A stretch of DNA of 64,000 bases from Algiphilus aromaticivorans DG1253 (GCF_000733765.1 NZ_JPOG01000001.1:1488001-1552000), one strand, 5' to 3'. Shown: positions 28,948 through 38,443, numbered from the stretch's first letter. The notes: a model not told the origin generated them from the letters alone. Made by a program: numbers and translations.

Positions 28948-30072
28948 TCAGTGCCGGCGCATGACAACGCTGCCCGCCGAATAGCCGGCACCGAAGCCGC
29001 TGAGCACCACGATATCGCCTGCGGCGATGTCGGCGCGGTGCTTGTGGAAAGCGATGACCGAGCCCGCCGAGCTGGTATTGGCGTACTCGTCGAGGATCAC
29101 CGGCGCATCGTCGCGCGTGGCATCGCGGCCGAGCACGCGACGCGCGATGTACTCGTTCATGCCCAGATTCGCCTGATGCAGGTAGAAGCGGCGCACACTG
29201 TGCGGGTCGATGTCGAGGTCGCGCAGATGCCCGCCGATCAACTCCGACACCATGGGCACCACGTCCTTGAAGACCTTGCGCCCGTTCTGCACGAAGAGGC
29301 GATCGGCATCCGAACGCGGCGGATCCTCGGAACGATTCAGAAAGCCGGCGTTGTTGCGGATATTGTTCGAGAACTGGGTGCGCAGGCGCGTGCCCAGCAC
29401 CTCGAAATCTCCCGGCTCCGGGCCGGTCTCGCTGCCGGTGACGAGCACAGCCGTGGCGGCATCGCCAAAGATGAAGTGCGAGTCGCGATCGCGGAAATTG
29501 AGGTGGCCACTGCAGATCTCCGGGCTCACCACCAGCACGGCGCGCGCGCTGCCATTGCGCACGGCATCGGCGGCGGTCTGGATGCCGAAGGCGGCCGAGG
29601 CGCAGGCGACATTCATGTCGTAGCCCCAGCCCTCGATACCAAGCGCTGCCTGCAGCTCGACGGCGACCGCCGGATAGGCGCGCTGCATATTCGAGCAGGC
29701 GACGATGACGCCATCGACATCCTCGGCCGCCATGCCGGCCTGCGCCAGCGCCTCGCGGCAGGCCGCCTCGCCGATCTCGCACATGACCGAGGGCTCGTCG
29801 TTGCCGCGTGTGCGCAACCGCGGCCGCATGCGCTCGGGATCGAGGACACCCTCGCGGTCCAGCACGTAGCGCGATTTGATGCCGGAGGCCTTCTCGATGA
29901 ACTCGGCCGCGGATGGCACCAGCGGCTCGGTATCACCGCGGGCGATGGCATCGGCATGCTCGGAGTTGTAGTTCGCAACGTACTGATTGAAGCTCTCGAC
30001 CAGCTCCTCGTTGCTAATGCTGTGCTCGGGCGTGTACAGCCCGCTTCCTCGGATCAGCACCGTCTGCGCCAT
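28948..30072 (-). CDS. Beta-ketoacyl-ACP synthase III-like enzyme
   Basis: The 374-residue thiolase-fold enzyme has a full Cys-His-Asn triad: Cys in NVACASAAFG, His in YLHQANLGM, Asn in YANTSSAGS. It is about 55 residues longer than E. coli FabH, with an insertion after the first strand (SFNQYVANYNSEHADAIARGD). It resembles the second KAS III-type proteins of pseudomonads and relatives, which can use longer acyl-CoA starters. Substrate is not evident, and no acyl carrier or other fab gene is adjacent. Start ATG 30072 (MAQTVLIRGSG) is chosen by homology; the open frame continues upstream. Confidence 0.85.
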   Translation of the reverse strand: MAQTVLIRGSGLYTPEHSISNEELVESFNQYVANYNSEHADAIARGDTEPLVPSAAEFIEKASGIKSRYVLDREGVLDPERMRPRLRTRGNDEPSVMCEIGEAACREALAQAGMAAEDVDGVIVACSNMQRAYPAVAVELQAALGIEGWGYDMNVACASAAFGIQTAADAVRNGSARAVLVVSPEICSGHLNFRDRDSHFIFGDAATAVLVTGSETGPEPGDFEVLGTRLRTQFSNNIRNNAGFLNRSEDPPRSDADRLFVQNGRKVFKDVVPMVSELIGGHLRDLDIDPHSVRRFYLHQANLGMNEYIARRVLGRDATRDDAPVILDEYANTSSAGSVIAFHKHRADIAAGDIVVLSGFGAGYSAGSVVMRRH

Positions 30073-30136
30073 GGGCTCGCTGCGCTCTGTCTTTGTTGGG
30101 GAATGATGAGGCGGCAGTGTAGCCGAGAGAAGCCCC

Positions 30137-31525
30137 TTAGCGGCGCGGCCACTCGGCCATCTGCATGGCCTCGCGCAGCGTACGCATAACAATGCCGGAA
30201 CCGCGGAAGGTGACGTGCCCGCCCGGATACCAGTGCGGCGTGACCTGCCAGTGCGCGGCCAGCTTGGCCACTTCCGCCGGCGGCACCAGACGATCGGCCA
30301 GCCCACCGAAGACGTAGCGCCGCTGCACCGGCAGCGCGCAGGCCCGCGCCAGCGGTGAAACCGGCGTCAGCACCTCGCGCAATAGATCGGGATCGGCACC
30401 CTGCTGGGCAAAATACTTCTGGTGCAGGTCAGGCAGGTTCGGCCACAGCACGCTGGGCAGATCCGATACCGGGATGCCGGCGATGGCGAAATCCAGCTGC
30501 TCGAAGCCGGCGAGCAGCGCCGTGTTGTAACCACCCAGCGAGAATCCCAGCGCGCCGATGCGCTGCGCGCCGCGCGCGCGCAGCCAAGCCAGATGCCGGC
30601 GCAGGTCCCACAGCGTCTGGCACTCGGCGTGGAAGAGATCGCGCAGATCACCGTCGAGGAACTGGTCGCCTGTGCGCCGCCCGGCGCGACGCGGCCCGTG
30701 CAGCGGCAGCACAGGCATCAGCAGATTCAGGCCGTACTTCTCGTGCAGGACCTTGGGCGGAAACAGAGAGAAATCCAGCAGCGGATGCCCCATGCGATAC
30801 CCGTGCACACAGAGCAGCCAGGGCCGATCCTCGCCTTCATGTTCGAAGACCCAGGCCGCCGTCTGGCGATTGGACTCGTAGGCCATGTAGTGATCGGCGC
30901 CCGGAATCTCCGGGTGCGCAGCGAAATCACTGTCGAAATGCAGCACGCGGAAGTCCTGCCCGAGCGCGCGGCGCGGCTGCCATTCGACGTGATCCGGAGG
31001 CTCGGGCCGCTGATGCAGGCCCGCAGCGTCGCGGTCGAAGCCCAGCCGCTGCACGGCAGCTCGCTGCGCTTTCAGCGCCTCGATGCAATCGTCGGCGTCA
31101 CCGCCGCCGGGCACCGAGGCCGTGGCCGAGAAGTAGCCGAGCAGTGCCTCATCCAGAGCGGTGCGTGCATAGATGCCGATCTCCCGAGGCACCAGCGGCA
31201 CATTGTCGACCTCGGGCATCAACCGCAGTCCTTCGCGGCCGGCAAGCACGAAGCTGCCCACGGAAAGCAAGGCGCCGAGGAAGGCGCCGTTGTCGAAGGT
31301 CCAAAAGAAGAGGCCCAGCAGCATGCCCAACAAGCCACCCACGGCCATCATGCGGGTAATGCGCGGATCGCCCGGCATCAGTAGCAGCGCCACGCCCGAA
31401 CTCAGCAACAGCGCGCCGGGCCAGATGGTGAAGATCAGCCCCCAGCCGCTGCCGGCATTCAGCCAGCACAGGCCGGCGAAGACGGGCAGCAATGCCCAGA
31501 AATTGTAGCGTTGCGGTGCCAGCAT
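30137..31525 (-). CDS. Alpha/beta hydrolase with N-terminal membrane segments
   Basis: The 462-residue protein begins with three or four hydrophobic helices (about 8-100). The hydrolase domain follows, with oxyanion region CVHGYRMGHP, nucleophile elbow GFSLGGYN, probable acid in FGGLADRLVPP and His in PGGHVTFRG. It looks like an inner-membrane-anchored esterase or lipase of unknown substrate. ATG 31525 overlaps the upstream TGA (TGATG), so translation is coupled to the FMN reductase. Confidence 0.8.
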   Translation of the reverse strand: MLAPQRYNFWALLPVFAGLCWLNAGSGWGLIFTIWPGALLLSSGVALLLMPGDPRITRMMAVGGLLGMLLGLFFWTFDNGAFLGALLSVGSFVLAGREGLRLMPEVDNVPLVPREIGIYARTALDEALLGYFSATASVPGGGDADDCIEALKAQRAAVQRLGFDRDAAGLHQRPEPPDHVEWQPRRALGQDFRVLHFDSDFAAHPEIPGADHYMAYESNRQTAAWVFEHEGEDRPWLLCVHGYRMGHPLLDFSLFPPKVLHEKYGLNLLMPVLPLHGPRRAGRRTGDQFLDGDLRDLFHAECQTLWDLRRHLAWLRARGAQRIGALGFSLGGYNTALLAGFEQLDFAIAGIPVSDLPSVLWPNLPDLHQKYFAQQGADPDLLREVLTPVSPLARACALPVQRRYVFGGLADRLVPPAEVAKLAAHWQVTPHWYPGGHVTFRGSGIVMRTLREAMQMAEWPRR

Positions 31526-32106
31526 CAATTCGCTCCCTTTGCCGCGCGCACCCAGAAGAGCAGGTCATCGATGACTGCGGCAAGCGCCTGCTGGCGCTTG
31601 GCGTCGCGCAGCAGGCCCGAATCATCGAAGGCATCGCCGGCACCTGGCAGCGCCAGCTGTGCGGGCACAACCAGCGCGCCGAGATTGCCCAGGATCTCGC
31701 GCACGTGGCGCAGGCCGCGCATACCGCCCAGTCCGCCGGGCGATGCTGCGATCAGCGCCATGGGCTTGCCGCCGAAGCAGCGCGCCGCCGGCAGTTCCTC
31801 ATTCGGACGCGAGACCCAGTCGATGATGTTCTTGAGCAGCGGCGTGATCGAGCCGTTGTATTCCGGACAGGCGATCAGCACACCATCGGCTTCGGCGAAG
31901 GCGCGCTTGAGGCGTATGGCTGCGTCGGGCAACCCTTCGCGCGCCTCCAGATCCTGATCCATCAGCGGCAGCGCGCGCAGATCGTCAGGGCTCACCATCT
32001 CGGTTTCCCGACCGGTACCGTCAAGCAGACCGCGCGCAACACCAAGCAAACGCGTGTTGAAGGATTCGGCGCGCAGCGAGCCGCTGAGACACAGGAACTG
32101 ATTCAT
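31525..32106 (-). CDS. NADPH-dependent FMN reductase-family flavoprotein
   Basis: The 193-residue flavodoxin-fold protein has SGSLRAESFNTRLL at the phosphate-binding loop (8-21), CPEYNGSITPLLKNIIDWVSR (about 78-98) and SPGGLGGMRG at the isoalloxazine loop. Relatives include ChrR/YieF and azoreductase-like quinone reductases, and substrate is unknown. Start ATG 32106 overlaps the stop of the upstream membrane protein by ATGA; an earlier in-frame start would run into that gene. Confidence 0.88.
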   Translation of the reverse strand: MNQFLCLSGSLRAESFNTRLLGVARGLLDGTGRETEMVSPDDLRALPLMDQDLEAREGLPDAAIRLKRAFAEADGVLIACPEYNGSITPLLKNIIDWVSRPNEELPAARCFGGKPMALIAASPGGLGGMRGLRHVREILGNLGALVVPAQLALPGAGDAFDDSGLLRDAKRQQALAAVIDDLLFWVRAAKGAN

Positions 32107-32408
32107 TGCGGTGCTCCGAGCATTTGAATGCCGACCATGACGACGACGATGGCCACCCCCCAGCCCAGCCCCTGCAGGGCCGGCCACAGCGGCCAGCGAC
32201 GACGCAGCGACTGGAAACAAAGGGCGCCCGCGCCTGCCACTACCAGCGCCAGCAGCGAAACAACGATGGTGCCTTCGAGGGTGTCCTGATAGCGCGGATA
32301 CTCGCCGACATAGACGGAAAGCAGCAGGGCGACCACCGCCAAGGTAACCGTGAATGTCATCCCCAGGGCCAGCAACACCACGTTGAGGATCTGCAGCGCG
32401 CGCAGCAT
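32103..32408 (-). CDS. Small membrane protein, unknown
   Basis: The 101-residue protein has three predicted membrane segments (about 7-32, 45-66, 79-96) separated by short loops (VYVGEYPRYQDTLEG; LRRRWPLWPALQG). No recognised domain. It lies in a tightly packed four-gene set (32412-32750, this gene, FMN reductase, hydrolase) with a shared stop/start at the 3' side. It may anchor or serve the enzymes downstream, but this is only from context. Confidence 0.7.
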   Translation of the reverse strand: MLRALQILNVVLLALGMTFTVTLAVVALLLSVYVGEYPRYQDTLEGTIVVSLLALVVAGAGALCFQSLRRRWPLWPALQGLGWGVAIVVVMVGIQMLGAPQ

Positions 32409-32411
32409 GGA

Positions 32412-32750
32412 TCAGCCCTTGTCGTTTTCGTTATCGGCGCGGCGGCGGGTACGAAACCAACTCGCCGCGGGCAGGATCTCTGCGACGACCTTGGGCTGGC
32501 TGACGCCGGCGCGCAACATCAGCAACGCGAAACTGCGCGCGATTCGGTCGCGGTACTGGAAGACGTTGCCTACCATCGGGATACTGCGCTCATTGAGCAT
32601 GGTCACCTTATCGCCTTCTTCCTCACCGAAGCGGAAGGCCAGCGTTACCTGCACATCAAGCGGCTCCCGCCGCTTGCGACGGGCTGCGAAGCGGGCGGAT
32701 AGACTGCGCTTGTCGCCGCCTGCCTCATCCTCTTTTTTCTTCCGGGCCAT
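32412..32750 (-). CDS. Small basic protein, unknown
   Basis: The 112-residue protein has a highly charged N-terminus (MARKKKEDEAGGDKRSL), a central beta-looking segment (PLDVQVTLAFRFGEEEGDKVTMLNE), a helix (RDRIARSFALLMLRAGV) and a basic end. No family recognised. A GGAGA sits 8 bases before the ATG. It is the first gene of the reverse-strand set and starts only 14 bases from the divergent gene at 32765. Confidence 0.65.
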   Translation of the reverse strand: MARKKKEDEAGGDKRSLSARFAARRKRREPLDVQVTLAFRFGEEEGDKVTMLNERSIPMVGNVFQYRDRIARSFALLMLRAGVSQPKVVAEILPAASWFRTRRRADNENDKG

Positions 32751-32764
32751 AACGACCGTCTCCC

Positions 32765-33274
32765 ATGCCCAACAGCGATGCCCTGATCTGCTTCAACCAC
32801 GGCAAGGAAAGCGGGCCGTGGGGTACCAAGATCACGCGACTGGCCGAGATCGGCCGGGCGCGTGGCTTCGCCGTGATGTCTCCGGATTATACGCACACCA
32901 TGGACCCGGACGAGCGCCTAGCCCAGCTCCTTGAAGCCGCGCCACAAGGCCGGCCACTGGTGCTGGTTGGCTCCAGCATGGGCGGCTACGTCGCCGCCCA
33001 CGCCTGCGCCCGGCTGACCCCGGACGCACTCTTTCTGATGGCACCGGCGCTCTATTTCCCGGGCTGGGAAAGTGAGCCCGCCGGCATCCCCGCGCACTGC
33101 GAGGTATTGCACGGCGCCCAGGACGATATCGTGCCGCCGGCGGTGGCCGAGCGCTTCTGCGCCACGCGTGGCGCGCTCCTCCACATGCTCGACGCTGGTC
33201 ACAGCCTCAATGAACGCCTCGAGGAAGTCGCACAGCGCTTCGATGCCTTCCTCGCCGCGCTCGACAGCGACTGA
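32765..33274 (+). CDS. Small alpha/beta hydrolase
   Basis: The 169-residue cytosolic hydrolase has an early oxyanion motif FNHGKESGPWG, nucleophile elbow VGSSMGGYVA, probable acid in GAQDDIVPP and His in DAGHSLNE. It is compact, lacks a lid domain and resembles YqiA/RBBP9-sized esterases. Substrate unknown. Its start is 14 bases from the divergent gene at 32750. Confidence 0.82.
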   Translation: MPNSDALICFNHGKESGPWGTKITRLAEIGRARGFAVMSPDYTHTMDPDERLAQLLEAAPQGRPLVLVGSSMGGYVAAHACARLTPDALFLMAPALYFPGWESEPAGIPAHCEVLHGAQDDIVPPAVAERFCATRGALLHMLDAGHSLNERLEEVAQRFDAFLAALDSD

Positions 33275-33278
33275 CGCG

Positions 33279-33295
33279 CGCGTACCGGGTACGCG
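33279..33295. repeat. Short perfect palindrome
   Basis: CGCGTACC-G-GGTACGCG has 8-bp arms around a single base. It begins five bases after the stop of the small hydrolase, in the 85-base gap before the membrane protein. No T-run. It may act as a transcript-end hairpin or a protein site. Confidence 0.45.
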
Positions 33296-33359
33296 GGACG
33301 CGCGAAGTGCTCGCGCCGCCGCAAGATTCCGGTCTTCAACGGCTTCCGGGGGACGCTTC

Positions 33360-34346
33360 ATGAAGGATTTCCAGATCGGCGAGATCATCAGCCTGCTCTC
33401 GCGCAGCGCTGCCTTTCTCGTTTTCCGCTTCCTGATCTATCTGGGCATCACGCTGGCCTACGTGCTCGGCGCTGGCGTCGGCGCCGGAACCGGCTGGCTG
33501 GTGGGCTCGATCGGCGACAACGCGGCCGGCTTCAGTGCCTGGGGCGGCCTGATTGGCTTCGGGCTGGTGGGGGCGGCGGTCTATCTGCTGCGCGAGTATC
33601 TGCTCTATCTGGTCAAGGCCGGACATATCGCCGTACTGGTCGAGCTGATGGCCGGACGCGAGGTCCCCGGCGGCCGTGGCCAGATCACCTACGCCCAGGA
33701 GATCGTGAAGAAGCGCTTCGGTGAATCCTCCGTACTCTTTGCCGTCGACCAGCTGATCAAGGGCGTTATCAATGCCTTCAATCGCGCCTTCTTCACCATC
33801 GCCAGCTTCCTGCCCATCCCGGGCAGCCAGGGCCTTGTCGGTTTCCTCAACACGGTGCTGCGCCTGTCGCTGACCTATCTTGACGAGGTCATCCTCGCCT
33901 ACAACATTCGCACCGGCTCGGATGACCCTTGGGGCTCCAGCCGCAGCGCGCTCATTCTCTACGCGCAGAACTACAAGGCCTTCCTGAAGAACGCCTTCTT
34001 CCTTGCCTTCGTCATCTGGGGACTGACCTTCCTCGTCTTCCTGATCGCGCTGGCGCCGGCGGCGGGGCTGGTTGCGTTGTTCCCGGGCAGCGCAGGGGCG
34101 CTCAGTCTGGTCATCGCGCTCGTTTTCGCCTGGGCCATCAAGCAGGCCGTTATCGAGCCCTTCGGCATGGTGGCGCTGATGCAGGTCTTCGAGAAGGTAA
34201 CCGCCGGCCAGACCCCCGACGCCGAATGGGAAGCCAAGCTGGAGAGCCTCAGCAGCAAGTTCGGCGAACTCACCAGCCGGGCGGGTGGATCGACGAGCAG
34301 CCCCGCAAGCCAGACCACGCAGGCGGGCGCAGAAAATCCTTCCTAG
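33360..34346 (+). CDS. Multi-pass membrane protein, unknown
   Basis: The 328-residue protein has at least five hydrophobic segments (about 16-45, 58-82, 138-165, 217-245, 250-275), a short soluble loop with an arginine- and glutamate-rich helix (ITYAQEIVKKRFGESSVL), and a disordered Ser/Thr-rich end (GGSTSSPASQTTQ). GGGGGAC lies ahead of the ATG at 33360; the frame continues upstream without a better start. I do not recognise the family. The 3' end is five bases from the convergent thioesterase. Confidence 0.78.
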   Translation: MKDFQIGEIISLLSRSAAFLVFRFLIYLGITLAYVLGAGVGAGTGWLVGSIGDNAAGFSAWGGLIGFGLVGAAVYLLREYLLYLVKAGHIAVLVELMAGREVPGGRGQITYAQEIVKKRFGESSVLFAVDQLIKGVINAFNRAFFTIASFLPIPGSQGLVGFLNTVLRLSLTYLDEVILAYNIRTGSDDPWGSSRSALILYAQNYKAFLKNAFFLAFVIWGLTFLVFLIALAPAAGLVALFPGSAGALSLVIALVFAWAIKQAVIEPFGMVALMQVFEKVTAGQTPDAEWEAKLESLSSKFGELTSRAGGSTSSPASQTTQAGAENPS

Positions 34347-34350
34347 GCGA

Positions 34351-34803
34351 TCAAGTTGAAGTGGCGGCCGCGTAGGCCGCCACGAACTCCGGCGGCTGGC
34401 GCTTCGGCCGGCCGCTGGCCATGTCGACGCAGGCCCACTGCGTGCGCGCGCGCAGTACTTCGCGCGCGTCCGCCGCCCGGAAGATGCGATAGCCGCGCCA
34501 CATCGTGACGCGGCCGTCGTTTTCCTCAATCCAGGTGCCGACAATCAGCTCGTCACCTTCGAAGCTCGCGGCCAGGTAGTCCAACTCGTGGCGACGGGCG
34601 ACGCAGCCGGTGCCGATACGCCGATAGGCATCCATGTCCAGGCCCAGCGCGCAGGTGTGCGACCAGGCGCATTGCTCCAACCAGCGCAGATAGCTGACGT
34701 TGTTGGTGTGCTCGAAGGCATCGATATCCTCGGCGCCGACGGTAACGCGAATGCAGTGGGGTTCGGCCACCGGCCAGGGAAGCGTTGCGGCTTGCATGTC
34801 CAT
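34351..34803 (-). CDS. Acyl-CoA thioesterase, 4HBT hot-dog family
   Basis: The 150-residue hot-dog enzyme contains VGAEDIDAFEHTNNVSYLRWLEQCAW, a YbgC/FadM-like active-site helix with Asp and Asn, followed by a central strand region GDELIVGTWIEENDGRVTMWRGYRIF. Such enzymes hydrolyse acyl-CoA thioesters. The start is ATG 34803 or 34797, and the upstream open frame would overlap the divergent oxoprolinase. The divergent start lies 61 bases away. Confidence 0.85.
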   Translation of the reverse strand: MDMQAATLPWPVAEPHCIRVTVGAEDIDAFEHTNNVSYLRWLEQCAWSHTCALGLDMDAYRRIGTGCVARRHELDYLAASFEGDELIVGTWIEENDGRVTMWRGYRIFRAADAREVLRARTQWACVDMASGRPKRQPPEFVAAYAAATST

Positions 34804-34864
34804 GCCCGAAGTATGCGACAGACAGGGCTTGCCAGCATGGCGCGCGCGCCCTAGCGTTCGTCTC

Positions 34865-37800
34865 ATGCCGAACCCTTTCCCGACCGCCGGCTGGCGCATC
34901 CACGCTGATCGCGGCGGCACCTTCACCGATCTCGTCGGTATCGCGCCCGACGGCACTCGCCATACGCAGAAGCTGCTCAGCCACGCGCCGGCGCGCTACG
35001 ACGACGCCGTGCTGGCCGGCACGCGCGCATTGCTCGGGCTGCCTCCGGATGCCGCTATCGCCGAGGGTGCGGTGACAGAGCTGCGGCTGGGCACCACCGT
35101 CACCACCAATGCCTTGCTCGAAGGCCGTCAAGCGCCTTGCGCGCTCATCACCAATAGCGGCTTCGAGGATCTGCTGGCCATAGGCGACCAGTCGCGTCCC
35201 GACATCTTCGCACTGGCCATCCCGCCACGGCAGCAGCTCTGCCGTGAAGTGCACGGCGTCACGGCGCGTCGCGGTGCCGACGGCGCGCTGCTGGTGCCGC
35301 TCGACGAATCCGTGCTGCGCACCGTACTTGCCGAGCTGCGCGAAGACGGCGTCGACAGCCTCGCGGTGGCGCTGCTGCACGGCGCCCAGTACCCGCAGGA
35401 GGAACAGCGCATCGCCGCGATGGCTCGCGAAGCGGGCTTCGCACAATGCTGCTGCAGTCACGAGGTCTCGCCGGAGCCCGGATTGCTCGATCGTGCGCAG
35501 ACCGCCGTCGTCGAGGCCGCGCTGATTCCGGTTCTCGCAAGCTATACCCGTGATCTCGCCGCTGCCCTGCCCGGCACGCGCATCCGCTTCATGCAATCCG
35601 ACGGCCGCCTCGCAGAAGCTGCGCATCTGGCGGCGCGCAACAGCATCTTTTCCGGCCCGGCTGGCGGGGTCATCGGCGCCGGCAGCGTAGCCCGCGCCGC
35701 CGGCCTGGACGCGCTCATCGGCCTCGACATGGGCGGCACCTCCACCGATGTCTTCGAAAGCCGCGGCGACGCGCCCGTCCGCGACGCGGCCACCGTGGCC
35801 GGCCAGGTCGTGCGCGCACCGGCGCTGGATCTGCAGACGGTGGCCGCCGGTGGTGGTTCGCGCGTCTTCCACGACGGCCGGCGTATGCGGGTGGGTCCGG
35901 AATCGGCAGGCGCCGAGCCCGGCCCGGCCTGCTACGGCCGCGGTGGCAGTGGCACCGTGACCGATGCCAATCTGTTGCTCGGCCGGCTGGATACGACGAA
36001 CTTCGCGCCGGTTTTCGGACCGAATGGCGACACGCCACTGGATACGCAAGCAGCTGCGGCGGCCTTTGACGCCTTGGCCTGTTGCGACGGCTCGGAGACC
36101 AAGCGCTTCGAAGCCGCACGCGGCGCGCTGCAGCTGGCCAACGAGCACATGGCTGCTGCCGTGCGCCGTATCAGCGTCGCGCGTGGTGTGGACATCGCCG
36201 ATCACACCCTGGTCGCCTTCGGCGGCGCCGGCGCGCAGCACGCCTGTGACGTCGCCGAAGCGCTGGGCCTGCGCTCTGTGCTGGTGCCGGCCCAGGCCAG
36301 CGTGCTGTCGGCAGTGGGTGTCGGCCTGGCGGCCGTGGGGGTCACCAAGGAGACCGCCATCGATGCGCTACTGGACGATACGGCTGTGGCGCGCGCCCAC
36401 GACGCCCTGCCCCGGCTACGCGCCGAGGCCGAGCGCCAACTGGCCGAGCAGGATAGCGCGCTGGCCGTAGCGGAAGCCGAGCTGCGTTTGCACTACACGC
36501 GCGGCGACACCGTCATCGAGCTGTCCTTCAATGAGAGCAGCGACGCCGAATCCCTGGCCGCGGATTTCGCACGCGCCCACGAGCAGCGCTACGGCTTCGC
36601 CGATGCCAGCCGCCCGATCCACGTCGCGGCCTTGCGGATGCGTGCGCGCGAACACGGAGCCGAAGCACCCGGCGATGGCCCCTCCGAGGTCACGCTGCGC
36701 GATGGCACGCAGCCGATGATGCACCTGGCCGACGGCCGCTGGCGCGACGTGCCGGTGCTCACCGCGCTCGGCACCGATCCCGTCGAGGGCCCGGCTCTGG
36801 TCCGCCTGGCCCAGTCGAGTTTCGTGCTGGCGCCAGGCTGGCGAGCATGGCGGGACACCCAGGGCATTCGCGCCGAGCGCGTCACCGCGGCGGCAGTGGA
36901 TATCGCAGACAGCGCAGCGGCGCGCCTGGAGCTGTTCAACGCACGCTTCATGCATATCGCCAGCGAGATGGGCGAGGCACTGCGACGCAGCGCGCAGTCA
37001 GTCAACGTTCGCAACCGCCTGGATTATTCCTGTGCCATCTTCGACGCCGAGGGTCGGCTCATCGCCAACGCACCGCACATACCCGTGCATCTCGGCTCGA
37101 TGAGTGCCTCGGTGCAGGCAGTGCGACCGCTGCACGGCGACCATCCGGAACCCGGCGAAGCGTGGTTGATCAACGACCCTTACAGCGGTGGCACGCATCT
37201 GCCCGACCTGACGCTGGTCATGCCTGTGTCACTGGAAGATTCGGGCACCGTATCGGCCTACGTCGCCGCCCGCGCTCATCACGCAGACATTGGCGGCATC
37301 AGCCCGGGCTCGATGCCCGCCGATAGCCGCAACATCGAAGAGGAAGGCATCCGTTTCACTGGCCTGCGGGCCGCAAGCGGCGGGCGCCTGCACGAGGCGA
37401 CGCTGCACGCGGCGCTGGCCAAAGGTCAATGGCCCGCGCGCGATCCCGTGGCCAACCTCGCCGATCTGCGCGCCCAACTCGCCGCCTGCACGCGTGGCGT
37501 GCGCCTGCTGGAAGTCCTTGCCGCCGATACCGGTGTCGCACTGATTCACGAACAAATGCAGGCGGTACGCGACTACAGTGCCGGAGCGGTGGCAGACTTC
37601 ATCGCCGGCCTGGCGCCGGGTGCGCACCACGTGATCCTCGACGATGGCCAGGAGGTGGCGCTGGAACTCAGTGTCGCGAAAGGCCGCCTGCGGCTCGACT
37701 TCAGCGCCTCCAGCGGCGTCGATGCGGGCAACACCAACGCACCGCGCCCGGTGCTGCGCGCGGCGGTGATGTATGCCCTGCGCTGCGTCATGGCACAGCC

Positions 37801-38443
37801 CTTGCCCCTTAACGACGGCTTCCTGGAGGCAGTCGATCTGATCGTGACGCCGGGCAGCCTGCTCAACCCGCGGCCGCCGGCGGCGGTGGTCGCAGGTAAC
37901 GTCGAGACTTCCCAGGCCATCACTGATGCTCTGATGATGGCGCTGGGAGCGATGGCGGAATCACAGGGGACCATGAACAACATCAGCTTCGGCAATGCGC
38001 GCTTCCAGTACTACGAGACCCTGGCCGGGGGCAGCGGTGCCGGCCCGGACTTCGACGGCGCCGATGCCGTGCACAGCCATATGACGAACTCGCGCATCAC
38101 CGACCCGGAGATCCTCGAGCGCCAGATGCCGTTGCGCGTTCGGTGCTTCGCGATTCGCCGTGGCAGCGGCGGCGGCGGCCGCCACCGGGGCGGAGACGGC
38201 CTCGTCCGCGAACTGGAGCTGCTGGAGGCCGTGGATCTCGCCATCATCAGCAATCGCCGCTGCCGCGGCGCCCGCGGCGCCGAGAGCGGTGGCAACGGGC
38301 TGCCGGGCGAGAATCTGCTGCTGCTGCCGGATGGGCATCGGGACACCCTGCCCCGCCGCGCACGCCGCGAGGTTCCGGCAGGCAGCCGCCTGTGCATCGC
38401 CACGCCGGGTGGCGGCGGCTGGGGAGAGCAGGATGGAGACTGA
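34865..38443 (+). CDS. ATP-dependent 5-oxoprolinase/hydantoinase, fused HyuA-HyuB
   Basis: The 1192-residue cytosolic enzyme has an HyuA-type part with the N-terminal ATPase signature HADRGGTFTDLVGI and a second GLDMGGTSTDVFES near 288, plus RLGTTVTTNALLEG. The HyuB-type part begins about 675 (SVNVRNRLDYSCAIFDAEG; WLINDPYSGGTHLPDLTL). It is the size of one-chain oxoprolinases (eukaryotic OPLAH about 1290), whereas hydantoinases are usually two genes. The reaction would be ATP-driven ring opening of 5-oxoproline to glutamate, or of a related lactam or hydantoin. It overlaps the next gene by 11 bases. Confidence 0.9.
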   Translation: MPNPFPTAGWRIHADRGGTFTDLVGIAPDGTRHTQKLLSHAPARYDDAVLAGTRALLGLPPDAAIAEGAVTELRLGTTVTTNALLEGRQAPCALITNSGFEDLLAIGDQSRPDIFALAIPPRQQLCREVHGVTARRGADGALLVPLDESVLRTVLAELREDGVDSLAVALLHGAQYPQEEQRIAAMAREAGFAQCCCSHEVSPEPGLLDRAQTAVVEAALIPVLASYTRDLAAALPGTRIRFMQSDGRLAEAAHLAARNSIFSGPAGGVIGAGSVARAAGLDALIGLDMGGTSTDVFESRGDAPVRDAATVAGQVVRAPALDLQTVAAGGGSRVFHDGRRMRVGPESAGAEPGPACYGRGGSGTVTDANLLLGRLDTTNFAPVFGPNGDTPLDTQAAAAAFDALACCDGSETKRFEAARGALQLANEHMAAAVRRISVARGVDIADHTLVAFGGAGAQHACDVAEALGLRSVLVPAQASVLSAVGVGLAAVGVTKETAIDALLDDTAVARAHDALPRLRAEAERQLAEQDSALAVAEAELRLHYTRGDTVIELSFNESSDAESLAADFARAHEQRYGFADASRPIHVAALRMRAREHGAEAPGDGPSEVTLRDGTQPMMHLADGRWRDVPVLTALGTDPVEGPALVRLAQSSFVLAPGWRAWRDTQGIRAERVTAAAVDIADSAAARLELFNARFMHIASEMGEALRRSAQSVNVRNRLDYSCAIFDAEGRLIANAPHIPVHLGSMSASVQAVRPLHGDHPEPGEAWLINDPYSGGTHLPDLTLVMPVSLEDSGTVSAYVAARAHHADIGGISPGSMPADSRNIEEEGIRFTGLRAASGGRLHEATLHAALAKGQWPARDPVANLADLRAQLAACTRGVRLLEVLAADTGVALIHEQMQAVRDYSAGAVADFIAGLAPGAHHVILDDGQEVALELSVAKGRLRLDFSASSGVDAGNTNAPRPVLRAAVMYALRCVMAQPLPLNDGFLEAVDLIVTPGSLLNPRPPAAVVAGNVETSQAITDALMMALGAMAESQGTMNNISFGNARFQYYETLAGGSGAGPDFDGADAVHSHMTNSRITDPEILERQMPLRVRCFAIRRGSGGGGRHRGGDGLVRELELLEAVDLAIISNRRCRGARGAESGGNGLPGENLLLLPDGHRDTLPRRARREVPAGSRLCIATPGGGGWGEQDGD

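Noticed and set aside
34553-36241. A long reverse-strand frame opposite the oxoprolinase
   Set aside because: It spans the start of two divergent real genes and has no recognisable domain.
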